A stretch of DNA of 64,000 nt from Paenibacillus borealis (GTDB lineage Bacteria > Bacillota > Bacilli > Paenibacillales > Paenibacillaceae). The stretch spans positions 1,054,001 through 1,118,000 of the forward strand of contig NZ_CP009285.1 in the NCBI RefSeq assembly GCF_000758665.1. Reading direction: 5' to 3'. A program made the translations under genes and the position numbers. This document shows positions 1 to 10,876 of this stretch, one piece after another (position 1 is the stretch's first letter; each line of letters starts with the position of its first letter). The notes under the pieces are model-generated. The model searched no databases. It was given only the letters and a program-made list of their open reading frames with translations, and had not been told where the DNA came from.

Positions 1-140
1 TGCACATTCTTGATGGAACGTTCAAGCACGTAAGTATTTACAACGGCTAAGCCGGTCAGAATCAGGGCCATGGCAAGCATGATGGAGAACATAACGGATT
101 GGAAATATTTTTTTGACTTATAAAATGAGAACGGTTTCAT
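1..140 (-). CDS. N-terminus of a membrane sensor/regulator (partial)
   Basis: Only the first 46 codons are inside the window; the gene runs off the left edge. The reading frame starts with MKPFSFYKSKKYF, followed by a hydrophobic segment at about residues 15-38. This layout (short basic N-terminus, then a membrane helix leading to an extracellular sensor) matches the start of the AraC-type membrane regulator at 8477 and of YesM-type kinases. Which of the two it is cannot be decided from this fragment. An AAGGGG-like ribosome site lies just upstream at about 147-152. It is divergent from the secreted beta-helix gene at 460, so it may regulate that gene (inference). Confidence 0.6.
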   Translation of the reverse strand, partial: MKPFSFYKSKKYFQSVMFSIMLAMALILTGLAVVNTYVLERSIKNV

Positions 141-459
141 AAATCCAGCCCCTTCGGCGCAGACATTGGTGTGAGAGTAGGTATGATATAGTTTTAAACA
201 AATTTGCCTAGAGGTGCAAGGCTTTTGTCAGACGCCTGGATGATATTCTGTAAAAAGAAAGCTATTGGCGTTTTATACAGTGCGTAAAACATGCTTTTTG
301 ATAAAATGAACAGTTTCTCCCTCTGCGGAAGGTATGGCAAGATAAGGAGGAGATGTCCCGGCTCACGTTCAGTCTGCCCTGCCGGAAGCATCGGATCATG
401 CGGGAAGCCGGAAATCATGCATTAGCCGATTCAGAAATGACAGGGAGGGATTTAGGAAG
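141..459. other. Divergent intergenic region, no clear element
   Basis: This 319-bp gap separates the partial minus-strand regulator from the plus-strand beta-helix gene and must hold both promoters. No pair of -35 and -10 boxes stands out, and no operator palindrome or terminator was recognised. A 74-codon minus-strand frame at 194-418 has no ribosome site and a low-information sequence, and was not accepted as a gene. Confidence 0.5.
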
Positions 460-3400
460 ATGACAAGCAAGCCGAAACACGCCTCAAAACTGAAAGTGCG
501 GATATTCTGTATTCTTGGTGCTGTATCGCTTCTCCTGCCAGCCGTGCCGGCAACTCCGGCGTTTGCCGCAACAGTGAATGTAACCGCTTACGGTGCGAAC
601 GGCGGGGATACCGCAGACGACAAGGCGGCGTTCCAAAGTGCTGTAGATGCAGCGGTCAGCGGAGATACTGTGCTCATTCCGGCGGGAACCTACTATCTGT
701 CAGGAACCGTCAACAGCAAATCCGGCGTCAAAATTGCCGGGGCCAGCCGGGATTCGGTAATTATCAAGTTCACTCCCGGCGCCACGGCCGCAACCTTCTT
801 CTACCTGCATAATGCGCTGAATGCTGAAGTATCGGACATGACCCTCGACGGAGGCAACAACACCGCAGCCCAGTCTGCCGTTACTTCCGAAGACAGCGAC
901 GGCAACAAGATGCGTAATTTGCGGGTCAAGGATTTCGTCGCATCGAGCGGTTTCGGACCTTTTGCGCTATATGCTGTAAGATCGACCCATATTGAGATTT
1001 CAGGCAATACAATCACCAACACCGGTGTGAATTCCGACTGGGGAGGCGGGGTACGGGCCGGCTGGGGCTCCAGCTATGCACTGATTGAGAATAATACGAT
1101 TGCGGATACGGGCCGGGGCGGGATTTTTGTGAATGATGATAGTCCTTACGCCATCGTCCGGGGCAACACCATCACCGGCACCGGCAAAAAGATGGAAGGC
1201 CTGGGCATCGAGCTGCATACCAACGTCGACTATTCGCTTATTGAGAACAACAACGTCGATCACTGGATCAGCGCCGTCCGCTCGAAGTATATTGCGGTGC
1301 GCAACAATGTAGTCAAAGCAACGGACGGCTCTGTCGGCCACATGGGGCTGGAGGTTATGGTTGACCATGGTGTCACCTCGGGCAATCTCGTAGACGGAGG
1401 GCAGCAGGTAGGCATGCAGCAGTCGCCGGGTACGGGCTATCAGCTGTGGAACTACAATACGGTGCAGAACATCGTGATGTGGGGTATGCAGCTGCAGGGT
1501 GCCGGTACCGGACAGACGGAGCAGTATCAGTACTTTTATAAGAATATCTGGAAAAATGGACCGGCCGGCAACCCCGCCGCAGCTTATCCGGGGTATGACG
1601 GCAATGCCGTGCGGATTCACGGGGATACGCGGAATATCACTTTTGACAGCAATCAGATTCTGAATAACGGCCGGAAGGCTATTGAGATTACGACGGCTTC
1701 CGGGGTGGACCGGATCAGCTTCGTTAATAATACCATTACAGGCAACAGCGGACCGTCCATTGACCAGTATCCGTCAGCGGCTGCTGATCTGGAGTGGAGC
1801 GGCAATACCGTCAGCGGCAACGGTACGAATACGCAGCTTACCAGCCGGGGCTTCAGTGATCCGAAGCCGGTGGCTAATTTCACTGCACCGCTGACCGTTC
1901 AGCTGGGGCAGCCCATCACCTTCACCAATACGTCCACAGACAACGGCAGTATTGTGGAGAATCTTTGGGATCTGGGTGAAGGCATTCCGGTTACCACAGT
2001 GAGTCCAACCTATACGTACCAGAAGGCAGGCACCTATAAGGTCATACTTGGTGTCTGGGATAATGGCGGCCGGGCCAGTGTGAAGGAGCAGACGGTGACC
2101 GTATACGCTGGTCCGCCGGATACTACGGCTCCTACCGCACCGGGCAGCTTAAGCTCGCCTTCCAAAACAGATACCACAGTCAATCTGACCTGGTCGGCAT
2201 CCACCGACAATGTGGGGGTATACGGCTATACGATCTATAAAAATGGTGTAAGCACAGGAACTACAGTAGGTGCAGGTGCAACCTCTTATACTGTAACCGG
2301 GCTTACAGCGAATACAGCCTACAGCTTCACGGTGAAGGCCAATGATGCGGCGGGCAATCTGTCGGCGGCAAGCAATGCGCTGAGTGTAACGACGAATGGT
2401 CCGGATACGGTGGCGCCGAGTGCTCCGGCGAATCTCACTTCTCCGGCCAAGACGGACATCAGCGTCAGCCTCGCCTGGAGCGGCTCCACCGACAATATTG
2501 GAGTCACAGGCTACAATATTTATAAGGATGGCGTACTGGCCGGTTCCACCACGGGTGCGCTCAGCTTTGAGGTGACGGGTCTTGCGGCAAGCACAGCCTA
2601 TAGCTTCACTGTCAAGGCAAGGGATGCAGCAGGCAACCTGTCGGGGGCGAGCAATACGCTGAGTGTAACCACCCTGGTCTCCTCGGCCAACTGGGTTCCT
2701 TGTGCCGGTGAGAACAATCCTTGTAACTTCACAGGCACCAAGCAGGTACGCTTCGGAGCGAACAACAGCTACGCCTACGGCACCTACACCAATACGGTCA
2801 TGTGCTCGACGAATGCCTTCGGCACCGATCCGGCCGTGGGTTTCTACAAGACCTGTGATGTGAACCAGGGCGGAGGCAGCAATCCGACGCCAACGCCGAC
2901 ACCGACACCGACGCCAACACCAACACCGACGCCGACACCAACACCAACACCGACGCCGACACCGACGGCAACGCCAACGGTAGCACCGACACCAACGGCG
3001 ACAGCGACGCCAACACCAATGCCAACGGTAGCACCGACACCAACACCAACACCAACACCAACACCAACACCAACACCAACACCAACACCAACACCAACAC
3101 CAACACCAACACCAACACCAACACCAACGGCGACGCCAACAGTAACACCAACTCCGACGCCGGGTGGTCTGACTCAGGTCGGGACGATTACCCGTGAATA
3201 CTGGACCAATGTTACGGGAGGCTCAGTTTCAGTCATCCCGGTAGGGACCACACCAACCGGAGTTACGGCCTTGACGAGTTTTACAAGTCCGTCCAACTGG
3301 GCCAACAGCTACGGTGAGCGTGTAAGAGGGTATATTGTGCCGACAGTTACAGGTGTTTATCAGTTTGCCATTGCCGGAGACAATGACTGTGAGCTCTGGC

Positions 3401-3654
3401 TCAGCACGACTAACAGTGCGGCCAATAAGGTCCTGATCGCCAACGTAGCCGGCTGGACGCCAGCGGGAAATTGGACCTACCAGCCTTCGCAGAAGTCCGG
3501 CCAGATTACATTGACCGCAGGACAGCGCTATTACGTAGAGGCGCTGCACAAAGAGGACCAGGGCGATGACTCCCTGTCCGTAGCCTGGACGGTTCCGGGT
3601 GGCGGATCAACGTTCACGGTCATTGACGGGGCGCATCTGGCTCCGATTCAGTAG
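460..3654 (+). CDS. Secreted modular beta-helix (pectate-lyase-like) protein with PKD, Fn3 and PA14 domains
   Basis: Product of 1064 residues. A signal peptide ends at about residue 36 (PAFA, then ATVNV). Residues 37-465 form a right-handed parallel beta-helix opening with [19 protein letters not shown], typical of the pectate lyase superfamily and GH28-like proteins. A PKD domain follows (about 470-550, starting PVANF), then two Fn3 domains (about 553-645 and 647-738, each with TDN(V/I)GV). A domain of about 65 residues with four cysteines comes next (740-805), then a Pro-Thr linker (808-902) and a C-terminal PA14 domain (905-1064). PA14 and Fn3 are typical of secreted carbohydrate-active enzymes. 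The exact substrate is not readable from sequence; an extracellular polysaccharide lyase, hydrolase or binding role is likely. Confidence 0.8.
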   Translation: MTSKPKHASKLKVRIFCILGAVSLLLPAVPATPAFAATVNVTAYGANGGDTADDKAAFQSAVDAAVSGDTVLIPAGTYYLSGTVNSKSGVKIAGASRDSVIIKFTPGATAATFFYLHNALNAEVSDMTLDGGNNTAAQSAVTSEDSDGNKMRNLRVKDFVASSGFGPFALYAVRSTHIEISGNTITNTGVNSDWGGGVRAGWGSSYALIENNTIADTGRGGIFVNDDSPYAIVRGNTITGTGKKMEGLGIELHTNVDYSLIENNNVDHWISAVRSKYIAVRNNVVKATDGSVGHMGLEVMVDHGVTSGNLVDGGQQVGMQQSPGTGYQLWNYNTVQNIVMWGMQLQGAGTGQTEQYQYFYKNIWKNGPAGNPAAAYPGYDGNAVRIHGDTRNITFDSNQILNNGRKAIEITTASGVDRISFVNNTITGNSGPSIDQYPSAAADLEWSGNTVSGNGTNTQLTSRGFSDPKPVANFTAPLTVQLGQPITFTNTSTDNGSIVENLWDLGEGIPVTTVSPTYTYQKAGTYKVILGVWDNGGRASVKEQTVTVYAGPPDTTAPTAPGSLSSPSKTDTTVNLTWSASTDNVGVYGYTIYKNGVSTGTTVGAGATSYTVTGLTANTAYSFTVKANDAAGNLSAASNALSVTTNGPDTVAPSAPANLTSPAKTDISVSLAWSGSTDNIGVTGYNIYKDGVLAGSTTGALSFEVTGLAASTAYSFTVKARDAAGNLSGASNTLSVTTLVSSANWVPCAGENNPCNFTGTKQVRFGANNSYAYGTYTNTVMCSTNAFGTDPAVGFYKTCDVNQGGGSNPTPTPTPTPTPTPTPTPTPTPTPTPTPTATPTVAPTPTATATPTPMPTVAPTPTPTPTPTPTPTPTPTPTPTPTPTPTPTPTATPTVTPTPTPGGLTQVGTITREYWTNVTGGSVSVIPVGTTPTGVTALTSFTSPSNWANSYGERVRGYIVPTVTGVYQFAIAGDNDCELWLSTTNSAANKVLIANVAGWTPAGNWTYQPSQKSGQITLTAGQRYYVEALHKEDQGDDSLSVAWTVPGGGSTFTVIDGAHLAPIQ
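2881..3165 (+). repeat. In-frame Pro-Thr hexanucleotide repeat
   Basis: About 285 bp coding for PTPTPT, built from ACCAAC/CCGACG hexamers. The stretch from about 3043 to 3126 is almost perfect (ACACCA repeated), while the flanks contain ACGGCG and GTAGCA variants. The period is a multiple of three, so length changes would alter the linker without shifting the frame. It separates the Cys-containing domain from the PA14 domain. Confidence 0.9.
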
Positions 3655-3681
3655 GGTTAGCAGAGGCAGCTAGAAGCCACG

Positions 3682-3725
3682 GAGGCTTTCGCAAGGGCTG
3701 GATGGTCTTGCGGGAGCCTCTTTGC
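3682..3725 (+). terminator. Rho-independent terminator after the beta-helix gene
   Basis: Inverted repeat: a GAGGCT...GCAAG arm pairs with CTTGC...AGCCTC (14 pairs including two G-U), with an 11-base loop, followed by TTTG. It lies 28 bp after the stop at 3654. The T run is short, so termination may be partial. Confidence 0.65.
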
Positions 3726-3905
3726 TGCGGAAATGAACAGTAAATCTCATAAAGTACAGTATGAATGCGGGCAATTGCCATTTTGAACAGTAGCGCCCGC
3801 GCTGCATTCGAATGCATGCTGGAGACAGGAGCTGAGGCGGTATATCAGGCTTAGGGAGAAGCTCTGCATCCGCCTTAAATATGGAGGAAGAAGGGAAGAG
3901 AACAG

Positions 3906-6080
3906 ATGGAGGAAACGGTCTCAGCAGAACAGCAGATAGAAAGTGAATTGCAGCTATATGTAGACCCGCACAGCGGGAATGATTCCGGCAGCGGAAGCCG
4001 GGAAGAACCGTACCGCACAATTTCTGCCGCGCAGAGTGCGGTGCGCGAAGCCCTAAGCGGAGGACATACAGGGCAGATAACAGTCATTCTCGGCGGGGGC
4101 ATCTATGAGCTTGCGCAGCCGCTGCGCTTCGGCAGCGGGGATGCAGCGGGTATCCGCTGCCGTGTACTCTACCGCAATGCCGAAGGGGAGACTCCTGTGG
4201 TGGTGGGCGGTACGGTTCTCTCCGGCTGGGAGTTATGGCAGGACGGCATCTGGCGTACAACGCTGCCGCAGGGAACCCGGTTTCAGACCCTGTATGCCGG
4301 CGGGGAACGGGTAGTGAAAGCCCGTCTCCCGGCGGCGGGTTATTTCGAATCCGCCGCCTCGGTTGAGGGAAGAGAACAGGAGGGCATCATTGCCCGGGAA
4401 GGGGACGTGCCGGAGCAGCTGGAGACGAAAGGTCTGCAGATGTTCATCTGGCCGGGAGAAGGGGAGTGGAACTGGGCTTCAGAGACGATTCCGGTGCGGC
4501 GGATTGATCACTCTACCGGATGGATCGAGCTTGCGCGCTCCACCATCTGGGGAATTGGCGCTGGCTCACGTTATTTCCTGCAGGGCTCACTATCGTTCCT
4601 GCGTGAACCCGGCCAATTTCATCTGGATGAGGCAGAGGCTATGCTGTATTACCGCCCCAAGCGCGGCACTCCGCTGGAGGAGCGGATTATCGCTCCCTCA
4701 ATGCTCAGAGTGTTTGAAATTTATGGGGAAGACGAGTCCCGCAGGGTATCCGGTCTGGCCTTCCAGGGGCTCACCCTGGCCTGCACTGATTTCTATGAAG
4801 ACTATAAGATGATGCGCAGTGAGCCGGGAATGGATAATGTTGAGCCGGATGAACAACGTAACGGAGTGATCTATATCCGCAATGCGGAGGATATTGAAAT
4901 CTCGGATTGCCATATCCGTGAATCGGGCTCCTGCGGGATCTTCCTGGACCGTAGCGCCCAGCGGATAGTAATAGACGGGAACCGTATTCAAACCGTTGGA
5001 CACACGGCCGTCTACGCCTCGGGTTATGCCCCGGGAGAAGGCAGCTTCCGTGAAGTGGAGGATGCCAATCAGAATAAAGGACACCGGATCACGAACAACC
5101 GGATTAGCCATGGCGGAGAGCTCATCGGCCATGGGAGCGGAATTGTCCTGTACCAGTGCGGGGACTGCGAGGTCTCGCATAACCGGATCTCGCACATGCC
5201 CCGCTACGGCATCTCGCTCAAAGGGCAGCGTCATCAGCAGTTGCCGGAATCTCTATGGGGTGTAGCCGTGACGCGGGAGAACCATTGGGATTTCCTCTTT
5301 ACCAGGGCCAACCGGATCAGCTATAACGATATCTCGGAGGTGATGACCGATAGCCAGGACGGGGGGATGATCGAATCCTGGGGAATCGGCCGCCGGAACG
5401 TTATCCACGGCAACCGGCTACATCACAGCGGTATCCATTTCTCCTTCGGCTTCGGCATCTATCTGGATGATGCCTCCGATGATGTAACTGTGACGCATAA
5501 TGTGCTTGATCATCTCTACAGCACTGGCGGGGGAAAGCTATGGATGACGATTTTCTCTAAAGGGGTCGGGAATGTCATCCGCAACAATCTGATGGTGGAT
5601 AATCCCCAGGCGGTCAACGCTATAGGTTCGCAGGAAATGGTAGGGGAAGCGAACCGGGATATCACCGTGGAGGGCAATATCATCTCGGGATCGGGTCATT
5701 TGTACTGCTTCGTCAACTGGAGTCCGGAGCGGTTCCGGGCTGCTGATCGCAACCTGTTCTGGCGCGGTGGTGCCGTCCCCCGGATCACCGGCGAGCTTCC
5801 GGCGGAGTCTGTCGGCCCCAATAGTGTATGGGGCGAAGAATACACATGGGAAGCCTGGCGTGCTGTACTGGACGGCAAATATGATGCCGGTACCGTCTTG
5901 GCCGATCCCGCTTTCGATGATGGTCCGGCAGGGGACTACCGGCTGCAGCCTTCTTCACCGGCGTACGCCTTAGGCTGGGAGGATATCGATTTCTCACAGT
6001 TTGGCCCGCGTGACAGAGCTTCAGAAGCAGGTCTGGCGGAGAGAGAAGTGAGGGGGACGGCAGATGCAGAAGAAGCTTGA
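3906..6080 (+). CDS. Intracellular right-handed beta-helix protein (possible GH141-like)
   Basis: 724 residues, with no signal peptide or membrane segment, so probably cytoplasmic. The start (LYVDPHSGNDSGSG...PYRTISAAQSAVRE) is the usual opening of parallel beta-helix carbohydrate enzymes. Repeated ISDCHIRESGSCGIFLD- and ITNNRISH-type rungs at about residues 320-560 support the fold. Overall layout resembles GH141 proteins (fucosidase/xylanase), but catalytic residues were not identified. GGAGGAAGAAGGG sits 12-24 bp before the ATG. The 3' end overlaps the next gene by 17 bp, so the two are translationally coupled and probably act on the same imported glycan. Confidence 0.65.
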   Translation: MEETVSAEQQIESELQLYVDPHSGNDSGSGSREEPYRTISAAQSAVREALSGGHTGQITVILGGGIYELAQPLRFGSGDAAGIRCRVLYRNAEGETPVVVGGTVLSGWELWQDGIWRTTLPQGTRFQTLYAGGERVVKARLPAAGYFESAASVEGREQEGIIAREGDVPEQLETKGLQMFIWPGEGEWNWASETIPVRRIDHSTGWIELARSTIWGIGAGSRYFLQGSLSFLREPGQFHLDEAEAMLYYRPKRGTPLEERIIAPSMLRVFEIYGEDESRRVSGLAFQGLTLACTDFYEDYKMMRSEPGMDNVEPDEQRNGVIYIRNAEDIEISDCHIRESGSCGIFLDRSAQRIVIDGNRIQTVGHTAVYASGYAPGEGSFREVEDANQNKGHRITNNRISHGGELIGHGSGIVLYQCGDCEVSHNRISHMPRYGISLKGQRHQQLPESLWGVAVTRENHWDFLFTRANRISYNDISEVMTDSQDGGMIESWGIGRRNVIHGNRLHHSGIHFSFGFGIYLDDASDDVTVTHNVLDHLYSTGGGKLWMTIFSKGVGNVIRNNLMVDNPQAVNAIGSQEMVGEANRDITVEGNIISGSGHLYCFVNWSPERFRAADRNLFWRGGAVPRITGELPAESVGPNSVWGEEYTWEAWRAVLDGKYDAGTVLADPAFDDGPAGDYRLQPSSPAYALGWEDIDFSQFGPRDRASEAGLAEREVRGTADAEEA

Positions 6081-8355
6081 GCTGCTGCTGGAAGAAGCCG
6101 GAGCGAAGCTGGCTTTCGCTTCGCATACCTTCGAGGCGGCCGAGCCGCTTAAGGAATATCACATTGGCCGGGCGGCAGACACAGGAGATTCAGAAAAGGC
6201 AGGGCTGATCCTTCTGCCTGCCGGTGAAGCGGCGGCTTGGGAGATTACGCTCGGCTGCACCGGAATAAGCGGCGGGAGTGACGGAGTCCGCCTGGAGGTA
6301 AGCTGGCTCCACCGGGGACAGTCCAGCCAAACCGCAGTGGAGGTCCGCTTTGAATTTGCTGCCTGGGACCGCTCCAATTATGTGCTTGTTCCCGGCGCTG
6401 TATATAACGGCAACCGCTTTGATGTGCGCAGGTTCAGCTACCCGCCCTGCTGGAGCAAGCTGCCGGAGCGCGGCCCGGACACTCCGGCCCTGATTACCGA
6501 TGTGCCGCGTTTGTTGGTGGGGCCCGGGCCTTCGGCCTTTCATCTTCTGGCCGGAGATGCCGCTACACCGGCGGTGGGACTATATGATCCGGACCGCAGC
6601 CGGGGCTGCCTGATTCTGACCCGGCAGCGTACCGCCTTCGGCAAGACCTCGATTCATGTGCAGGAAGCGGAGGACAGAAGCTCCGCTGTCATCTCCTTCC
6701 GTGCGCCGGGTGTAAGGCCGCGGATCAAATATGATATGTGTACGACGGAAGCCCCTTCTCCGGACAGAGGGGCGGACTTCGGGGAAGGGGATAAGCTCAG
6801 CATGAGCTTTGAGGTATACAGCTTCCCTTGCGCCAGTGTGGACGGTTTGTTCGCCAAATTCGCCAGGGTACGCAAGTCGCTGGAAGGCCCCCCGGCACTG
6901 TCTCCCAGCCTGCCGTTCTCAGCGGCATGGGCTATTCAGGAGCAGAAATATAATGAGCTGAACTGGAAGGAGCCGTACGGCTATTATGCCGTAGGCACCG
7001 TGGATATGAAGCATCAGGACTGGCAGCTGGGCTGGGTCGGCGGCGGGATGTCCAGCTATGCGCTGCTGCTTGCGGGCGGAGAGGCATCGGTTCACAGAGC
7101 CCGCCGGACCCTTGATTTTATCTTCAGCGGACAGACGGAGGCCGGATTCTTCCCTGGCGTATTCTATAACGGCCGCTGGTACGGCGACGAATTCAATGAA
7201 GATCCGGACCGTGATCATCCGGAGAAGTGGCATATTGTGCGCAAGAGTGCGGATGCGTTGTACTTTCTGGGGAAGCAGCTCATGGCAATGAACATGCTGC
7301 TCCCGAATGAGCCTCTGCCGGAGCGCTGGCTTGAGGGGACGAGGCGGCTTGCCGATGGCTTCCTCCGCTTATGGGGCCGGTATGGCCAGTTCGGCCAATG
7401 GATACAGGCCGAAACCGGAGAGCTGCTGGTCGGCGGCTCTACCGGAGGCGCGATGGCGGTTGCCGGACTGGCGCTGTTCGGCCAACACCTGAATGAAGAG
7501 GTGTATCTTGCGGCGGCGCGGGCAGCCGGGGATTATTATTACCGCCAGTATACCCTGGAGGGTGTAACGACAGGCGGTCCCGGAGAGATTCTGCAGTGTC
7601 CGGACAGCGAGTCGGCCTTCGCGCTGCTGGAAGCCTACATCGTCCTCTACGAAACGACAGGGGAGGAGAAGTGGCTGCGGCGGGCAGAGGAGGCGGCGCG
7701 GCAGGCCATTTCGTGGTGTGTGTCGTATAATTTTATTTTTCCGCAAGGCTCGACCTTCGGACGGCTGGGGATTGAAACGGCAGGCTCGGTCATTGCCAAT
7801 GTGCAGAACAAACACAGCGCTCCGGGCATCTGCACCCTGTCAGGGGATTCGCTGCTAAAGCTGTTCCGGGCCACCGGCAACCCGCTGTATATGGAGCAGC
7901 TCAGGGATACCGCGCATCAGCTTCCGCAATATCTGTCCCGCCAGGACAGACCTGTCATGGGCTGGGACGGCAAGGAGCTGCTGCCCGGTTATATGAGCGA
8001 ACGGGTCAATATGAGCGATTGGGAGGGGACGGAGCTGATCGGCGAAGTGCTGCCGCTCTCCTGCTGGTGTGAGGTCTCGAACATGCTGACCTATGTGGAG
8101 GTGCCGGGCATCTATGTGCAGCCCGACACAGGGCTGATGTGGATATTTGATCATGTGGAATGTTCACTGGAGCAGGAGGAGGGGAGGCCGGTTCTCACTG
8201 TTGCCAACACCACTAATTATCCGGCTGAGGTGTCCATATTCGCCGAGCTGTCGACCGCAGCGGGAGTTCCGCTCGGGCAATGCGCTTCAGCCGGTTGGCC
8301 GCGCATTACCTTAGAGCCTGGGGCTGTCCGCAGGGTTCCGCTGGCTTTTCACTGA
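6064..8355 (+). CDS. Probable alpha/alpha-barrel glycosidase-like protein
   Basis: 763 residues, cytoplasmic (no signal peptide). The N-terminal third looks like a beta-sandwich. The region from about 290 to 660 is rich in Trp, Tyr and Gly with helical hairpins (QLGWVGGGMSSYALLL, GFFPGVFYNGRWYGDEF, AMAVAGLALFGQHL), as in six-hairpin (alpha/alpha) glycosidases. A short beta-rich tail ends the protein. No family can be named with certainty. The ATG lies inside the end of the preceding beta-helix gene, with GAGGGGG about 6 bp upstream. Coupling to that gene and to the AraC regulator at 8477 suggests a small intracellular glycan-degradation operon. Confidence 0.55.
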   Translation: MQKKLELLLEEAGAKLAFASHTFEAAEPLKEYHIGRAADTGDSEKAGLILLPAGEAAAWEITLGCTGISGGSDGVRLEVSWLHRGQSSQTAVEVRFEFAAWDRSNYVLVPGAVYNGNRFDVRRFSYPPCWSKLPERGPDTPALITDVPRLLVGPGPSAFHLLAGDAATPAVGLYDPDRSRGCLILTRQRTAFGKTSIHVQEAEDRSSAVISFRAPGVRPRIKYDMCTTEAPSPDRGADFGEGDKLSMSFEVYSFPCASVDGLFAKFARVRKSLEGPPALSPSLPFSAAWAIQEQKYNELNWKEPYGYYAVGTVDMKHQDWQLGWVGGGMSSYALLLAGGEASVHRARRTLDFIFSGQTEAGFFPGVFYNGRWYGDEFNEDPDRDHPEKWHIVRKSADALYFLGKQLMAMNMLLPNEPLPERWLEGTRRLADGFLRLWGRYGQFGQWIQAETGELLVGGSTGGAMAVAGLALFGQHLNEEVYLAAARAAGDYYYRQYTLEGVTTGGPGEILQCPDSESAFALLEAYIVLYETTGEEKWLRRAEEAARQAISWCVSYNFIFPQGSTFGRLGIETAGSVIANVQNKHSAPGICTLSGDSLLKLFRATGNPLYMEQLRDTAHQLPQYLSRQDRPVMGWDGKELLPGYMSERVNMSDWEGTELIGEVLPLSCWCEVSNMLTYVEVPGIYVQPDTGLMWIFDHVECSLEQEEGRPVLTVANTTNYPAEVSIFAELSTAAGVPLGQCASAGWPRITLEPGAVRRVPLAFH

Positions 8356-8476
8356 AACCAAATCCCAGTCTGAGATCGGAGAGCAATTCGCACATTGTAC
8401 AGTAGATAGCCCCATCCTCTATATGTCATGCTGGTTACAGGCGGCATAATGCATCTTAGTAGAGGGGGTACTGCCG

Positions 8477-10876
8477 ATGTGGCAAGCTTACAGGTCCAAG
8501 AAGTACCTGCTGCGCATTATAGGCTCTTTAACACTGCTGATTGTTGCGGTTCTCGCCGGTTCTTCGCTGCTCCTGCAGTATAATGCGGAACGCAGCGCGA
8601 TCCGGATGCAGCAGGAGGTCAGCCGCAAGGCCATGAAGCAGATTCAAATTAACCTGTCCTATATGTCAGGGGTAATGAATAATCTGGCCGTATCCCTGTA
8701 CATGGACCCTAATATTGTACCGCTGCTGAATTTGCGTGATCCCGATGAAATGCTGGTGATCCGTTCGATGAACACGCTCAAGCAGGCCTACCTCTCCTCT
8801 TCGTTCCTGCATTCAATCCTTGTCTACAATGGTTATGACGACCGGACTTATACTGTGGGAGAGCTCAGCCTGAACAAACCGGATGCCCCGATGACCGGGG
8901 AGATTGCTCTGCTGGTGAAGAATAAGCAGAAGCTTCCGCGGATGAAGCTGATTCCGATGAATTTCAGCGGAACAGACCAGCCCGTTGATTTCTTTTCGCT
9001 GGTGATGTATCAGAATTTCACGGACACCGGCACCGGCCGGGAGGGTGCGCTTGTCGTTAATATCAAGCCGGAATGGCTGTACGAGACTCTGCGCTCGTTC
9101 AATGATTTCGCCATCCCTGAGCAATCGGGGGTGTATCTGCTGGATGAAGCAGGAAATGTTCTGCTCTCCGGCAACCCGGAGCTGCTGCCGCAGCAGACGG
9201 AACTGACCCGGGCGCTGGCCGGGCACACGCCGGGCGATGCCGAATCATCCGGCACCTTGTCCGGCAAGTTCGGCGGCAGCACCAGGCTGCTGGTCAACTA
9301 TCTGAATATGCAAGGGACGGACTGGAAGGTCGTCAGTGTGCAGCCGTATGAAATTATCCTGAAGCCGATCCGGGAGCTGCGCGGCACCTTTCTGTCCGTC
9401 ATTATTGCCGTTCTGCTGCTTGCGGTGGCTCTGGCTACCCTAGTGGCGCACAAACTCTATGAGCCTATTGGACGTCTGATCAGACAGTTGGGGATGCAGA
9501 CATCAGGGACGGCGGCCGGGAAGGCCACGGGGCAGGATAAGGCTAAGGTTAATGTTAAGGATAAAGATAAGGATAAAGATAAGGATGAATTATCGGCAGT
9601 GGCCAGCCTCTTCAGCACGATGGCCCAGCAGCTGCGGAGTGTCTCAGACGAGCAGGGCAAGCAGCGGCATATTATTACAAGCTATTACCTCCGTACCCTT
9701 CTCTCCGGAGGCAAGAGGTTGTCCGCGAAGGAATTCGAGGACAATATCAGGCAGAACGGCCTGCAAATCAGCCGTAACGGCCCTTACCGGGTAGTCCTGA
9801 TCCAGGTGGACGGATATTCCGGGTTCATCAGCAGGACCAGCCATAATGAACGCAGCCTGTATTATTTTGCTATCCGCAATATTGCAGAGGAGATCCTGCG
9901 TCCCGGACGTTATCTCTGCGAGCTGGCAGATATGCGCAGCAGTCATCTGGCCCTGCTGATCAGCCGGGCTGAAGGCAGCAATAGCGAAACCGAAGATGAG
10001 GAAGCGCTGCATGAGCTGTTCCGTAACCTCCAGCAGGTAGTCAGTGGTTACTACCAGCTGTCACTGACACTGACAGCCAGTGAAGCCTGCGGCAGCTATG
10101 AACAGATTCCCGACCGTTATGCGGCGGCAGTTCAATATTCAATGTATAAGCTGGTATACGGACAGCAAAGCATCATTACGAAGGGGAGAGTGGACGGCAA
10201 TCTCCGGCTTCAGGAATACCGCTTCCCGGCGGAGCTGGAGAAGAGGCTGGGTGAGAGCATCCGCACCGGCAATCTGCCTGCCATGGAGCAGGTCATCGGG
10301 CATATGCTGGCCCCGCTGGGCCACTGCCATTACGATGTCATTGTTCACAGCCTGCTGCATATCGCCGGCATTATCAAAACATCCGTCAAGGAGATTAACC
10401 ATAACCGCGTTGTTCCGCTGAATGTGGAGCTGAGCACGCTCAGCCGTCAGGTGCTGGAGCAGGAGACGCTGCAGGAGACCGCTGAATTATTCGGCAGGGT
10501 ATGCCGGGATATCCATGATCAGCTGGACCAGACGGGCAGCGGCAAGAATGCGGCTCTGATGGATGCGATTAAGGAAATCATTGAGATGAATTATAAAGAG
10601 CCGAACCTCAGCCTGCAGGGAATCGCCTCGATGCTGCATATGACTCCGGCCTACATCGGCAGAATGTTCAAGCAGAGCGAAGATGTATCGGTGAGCGAGT
10701 ATCTGAACGATATCCGCCTTCAGCATGCCCAGACTTACCTGGAGACGAAGAATTTCAGCATCAAGCAGATTATGGAGCTTGTCGGATACGTCAATGAGAG
10801 CACTTTTTTCAAATTGTTCAAAAAAGCCTTCGGCGTTACCCCCAAGGAGTACCGCCTGAAGCGGTCGCTGGAATAG
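8477..10876 (+). CDS. Membrane-bound AraC-family transcriptional regulator
   Basis: 799 residues. A transmembrane helix at about 12-35 is followed by an extracellular sensor region of about 260 residues (dCache-like) and a second helix at about 303-325. A cytoplasmic region then leads to a C-terminal AraC double helix-turn-helix (about 696-799: EIIEMNYKEPNLSLQGIASM ... GYVNESTFFKLFKKAFG). This is a one-component system with sensing and DNA binding in one chain, common beside Paenibacillus glycan genes. A Lys-Asp repeat (KDKDKDKDKD, about 357-369) follows the second helix. GAGGGGGT precedes the ATG. It probably controls the two upstream genes in response to an extracellular sugar (inference). 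Confidence 0.88.
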   Translation: MWQAYRSKKYLLRIIGSLTLLIVAVLAGSSLLLQYNAERSAIRMQQEVSRKAMKQIQINLSYMSGVMNNLAVSLYMDPNIVPLLNLRDPDEMLVIRSMNTLKQAYLSSSFLHSILVYNGYDDRTYTVGELSLNKPDAPMTGEIALLVKNKQKLPRMKLIPMNFSGTDQPVDFFSLVMYQNFTDTGTGREGALVVNIKPEWLYETLRSFNDFAIPEQSGVYLLDEAGNVLLSGNPELLPQQTELTRALAGHTPGDAESSGTLSGKFGGSTRLLVNYLNMQGTDWKVVSVQPYEIILKPIRELRGTFLSVIIAVLLLAVALATLVAHKLYEPIGRLIRQLGMQTSGTAAGKATGQDKAKVNVKDKDKDKDKDELSAVASLFSTMAQQLRSVSDEQGKQRHIITSYYLRTLLSGGKRLSAKEFEDNIRQNGLQISRNGPYRVVLIQVDGYSGFISRTSHNERSLYYFAIRNIAEEILRPGRYLCELADMRSSHLALLISRAEGSNSETEDEEALHELFRNLQQVVSGYYQLSLTLTASEACGSYEQIPDRYAAAVQYSMYKLVYGQQSIITKGRVDGNLRLQEYRFPAELEKRLGESIRTGNLPAMEQVIGHMLAPLGHCHYDVIVHSLLHIAGIIKTSVKEINHNRVVPLNVELSTLSRQVLEQETLQETAELFGRVCRDIHDQLDQTGSGKNAALMDAIKEIIEMNYKEPNLSLQGIASMLHMTPAYIGRMFKQSEDVSVSEYLNDIRLQHAQTYLETKNFSIKQIMELVGYVNESTFFKLFKKAFGVTPKEYRLKRSLE

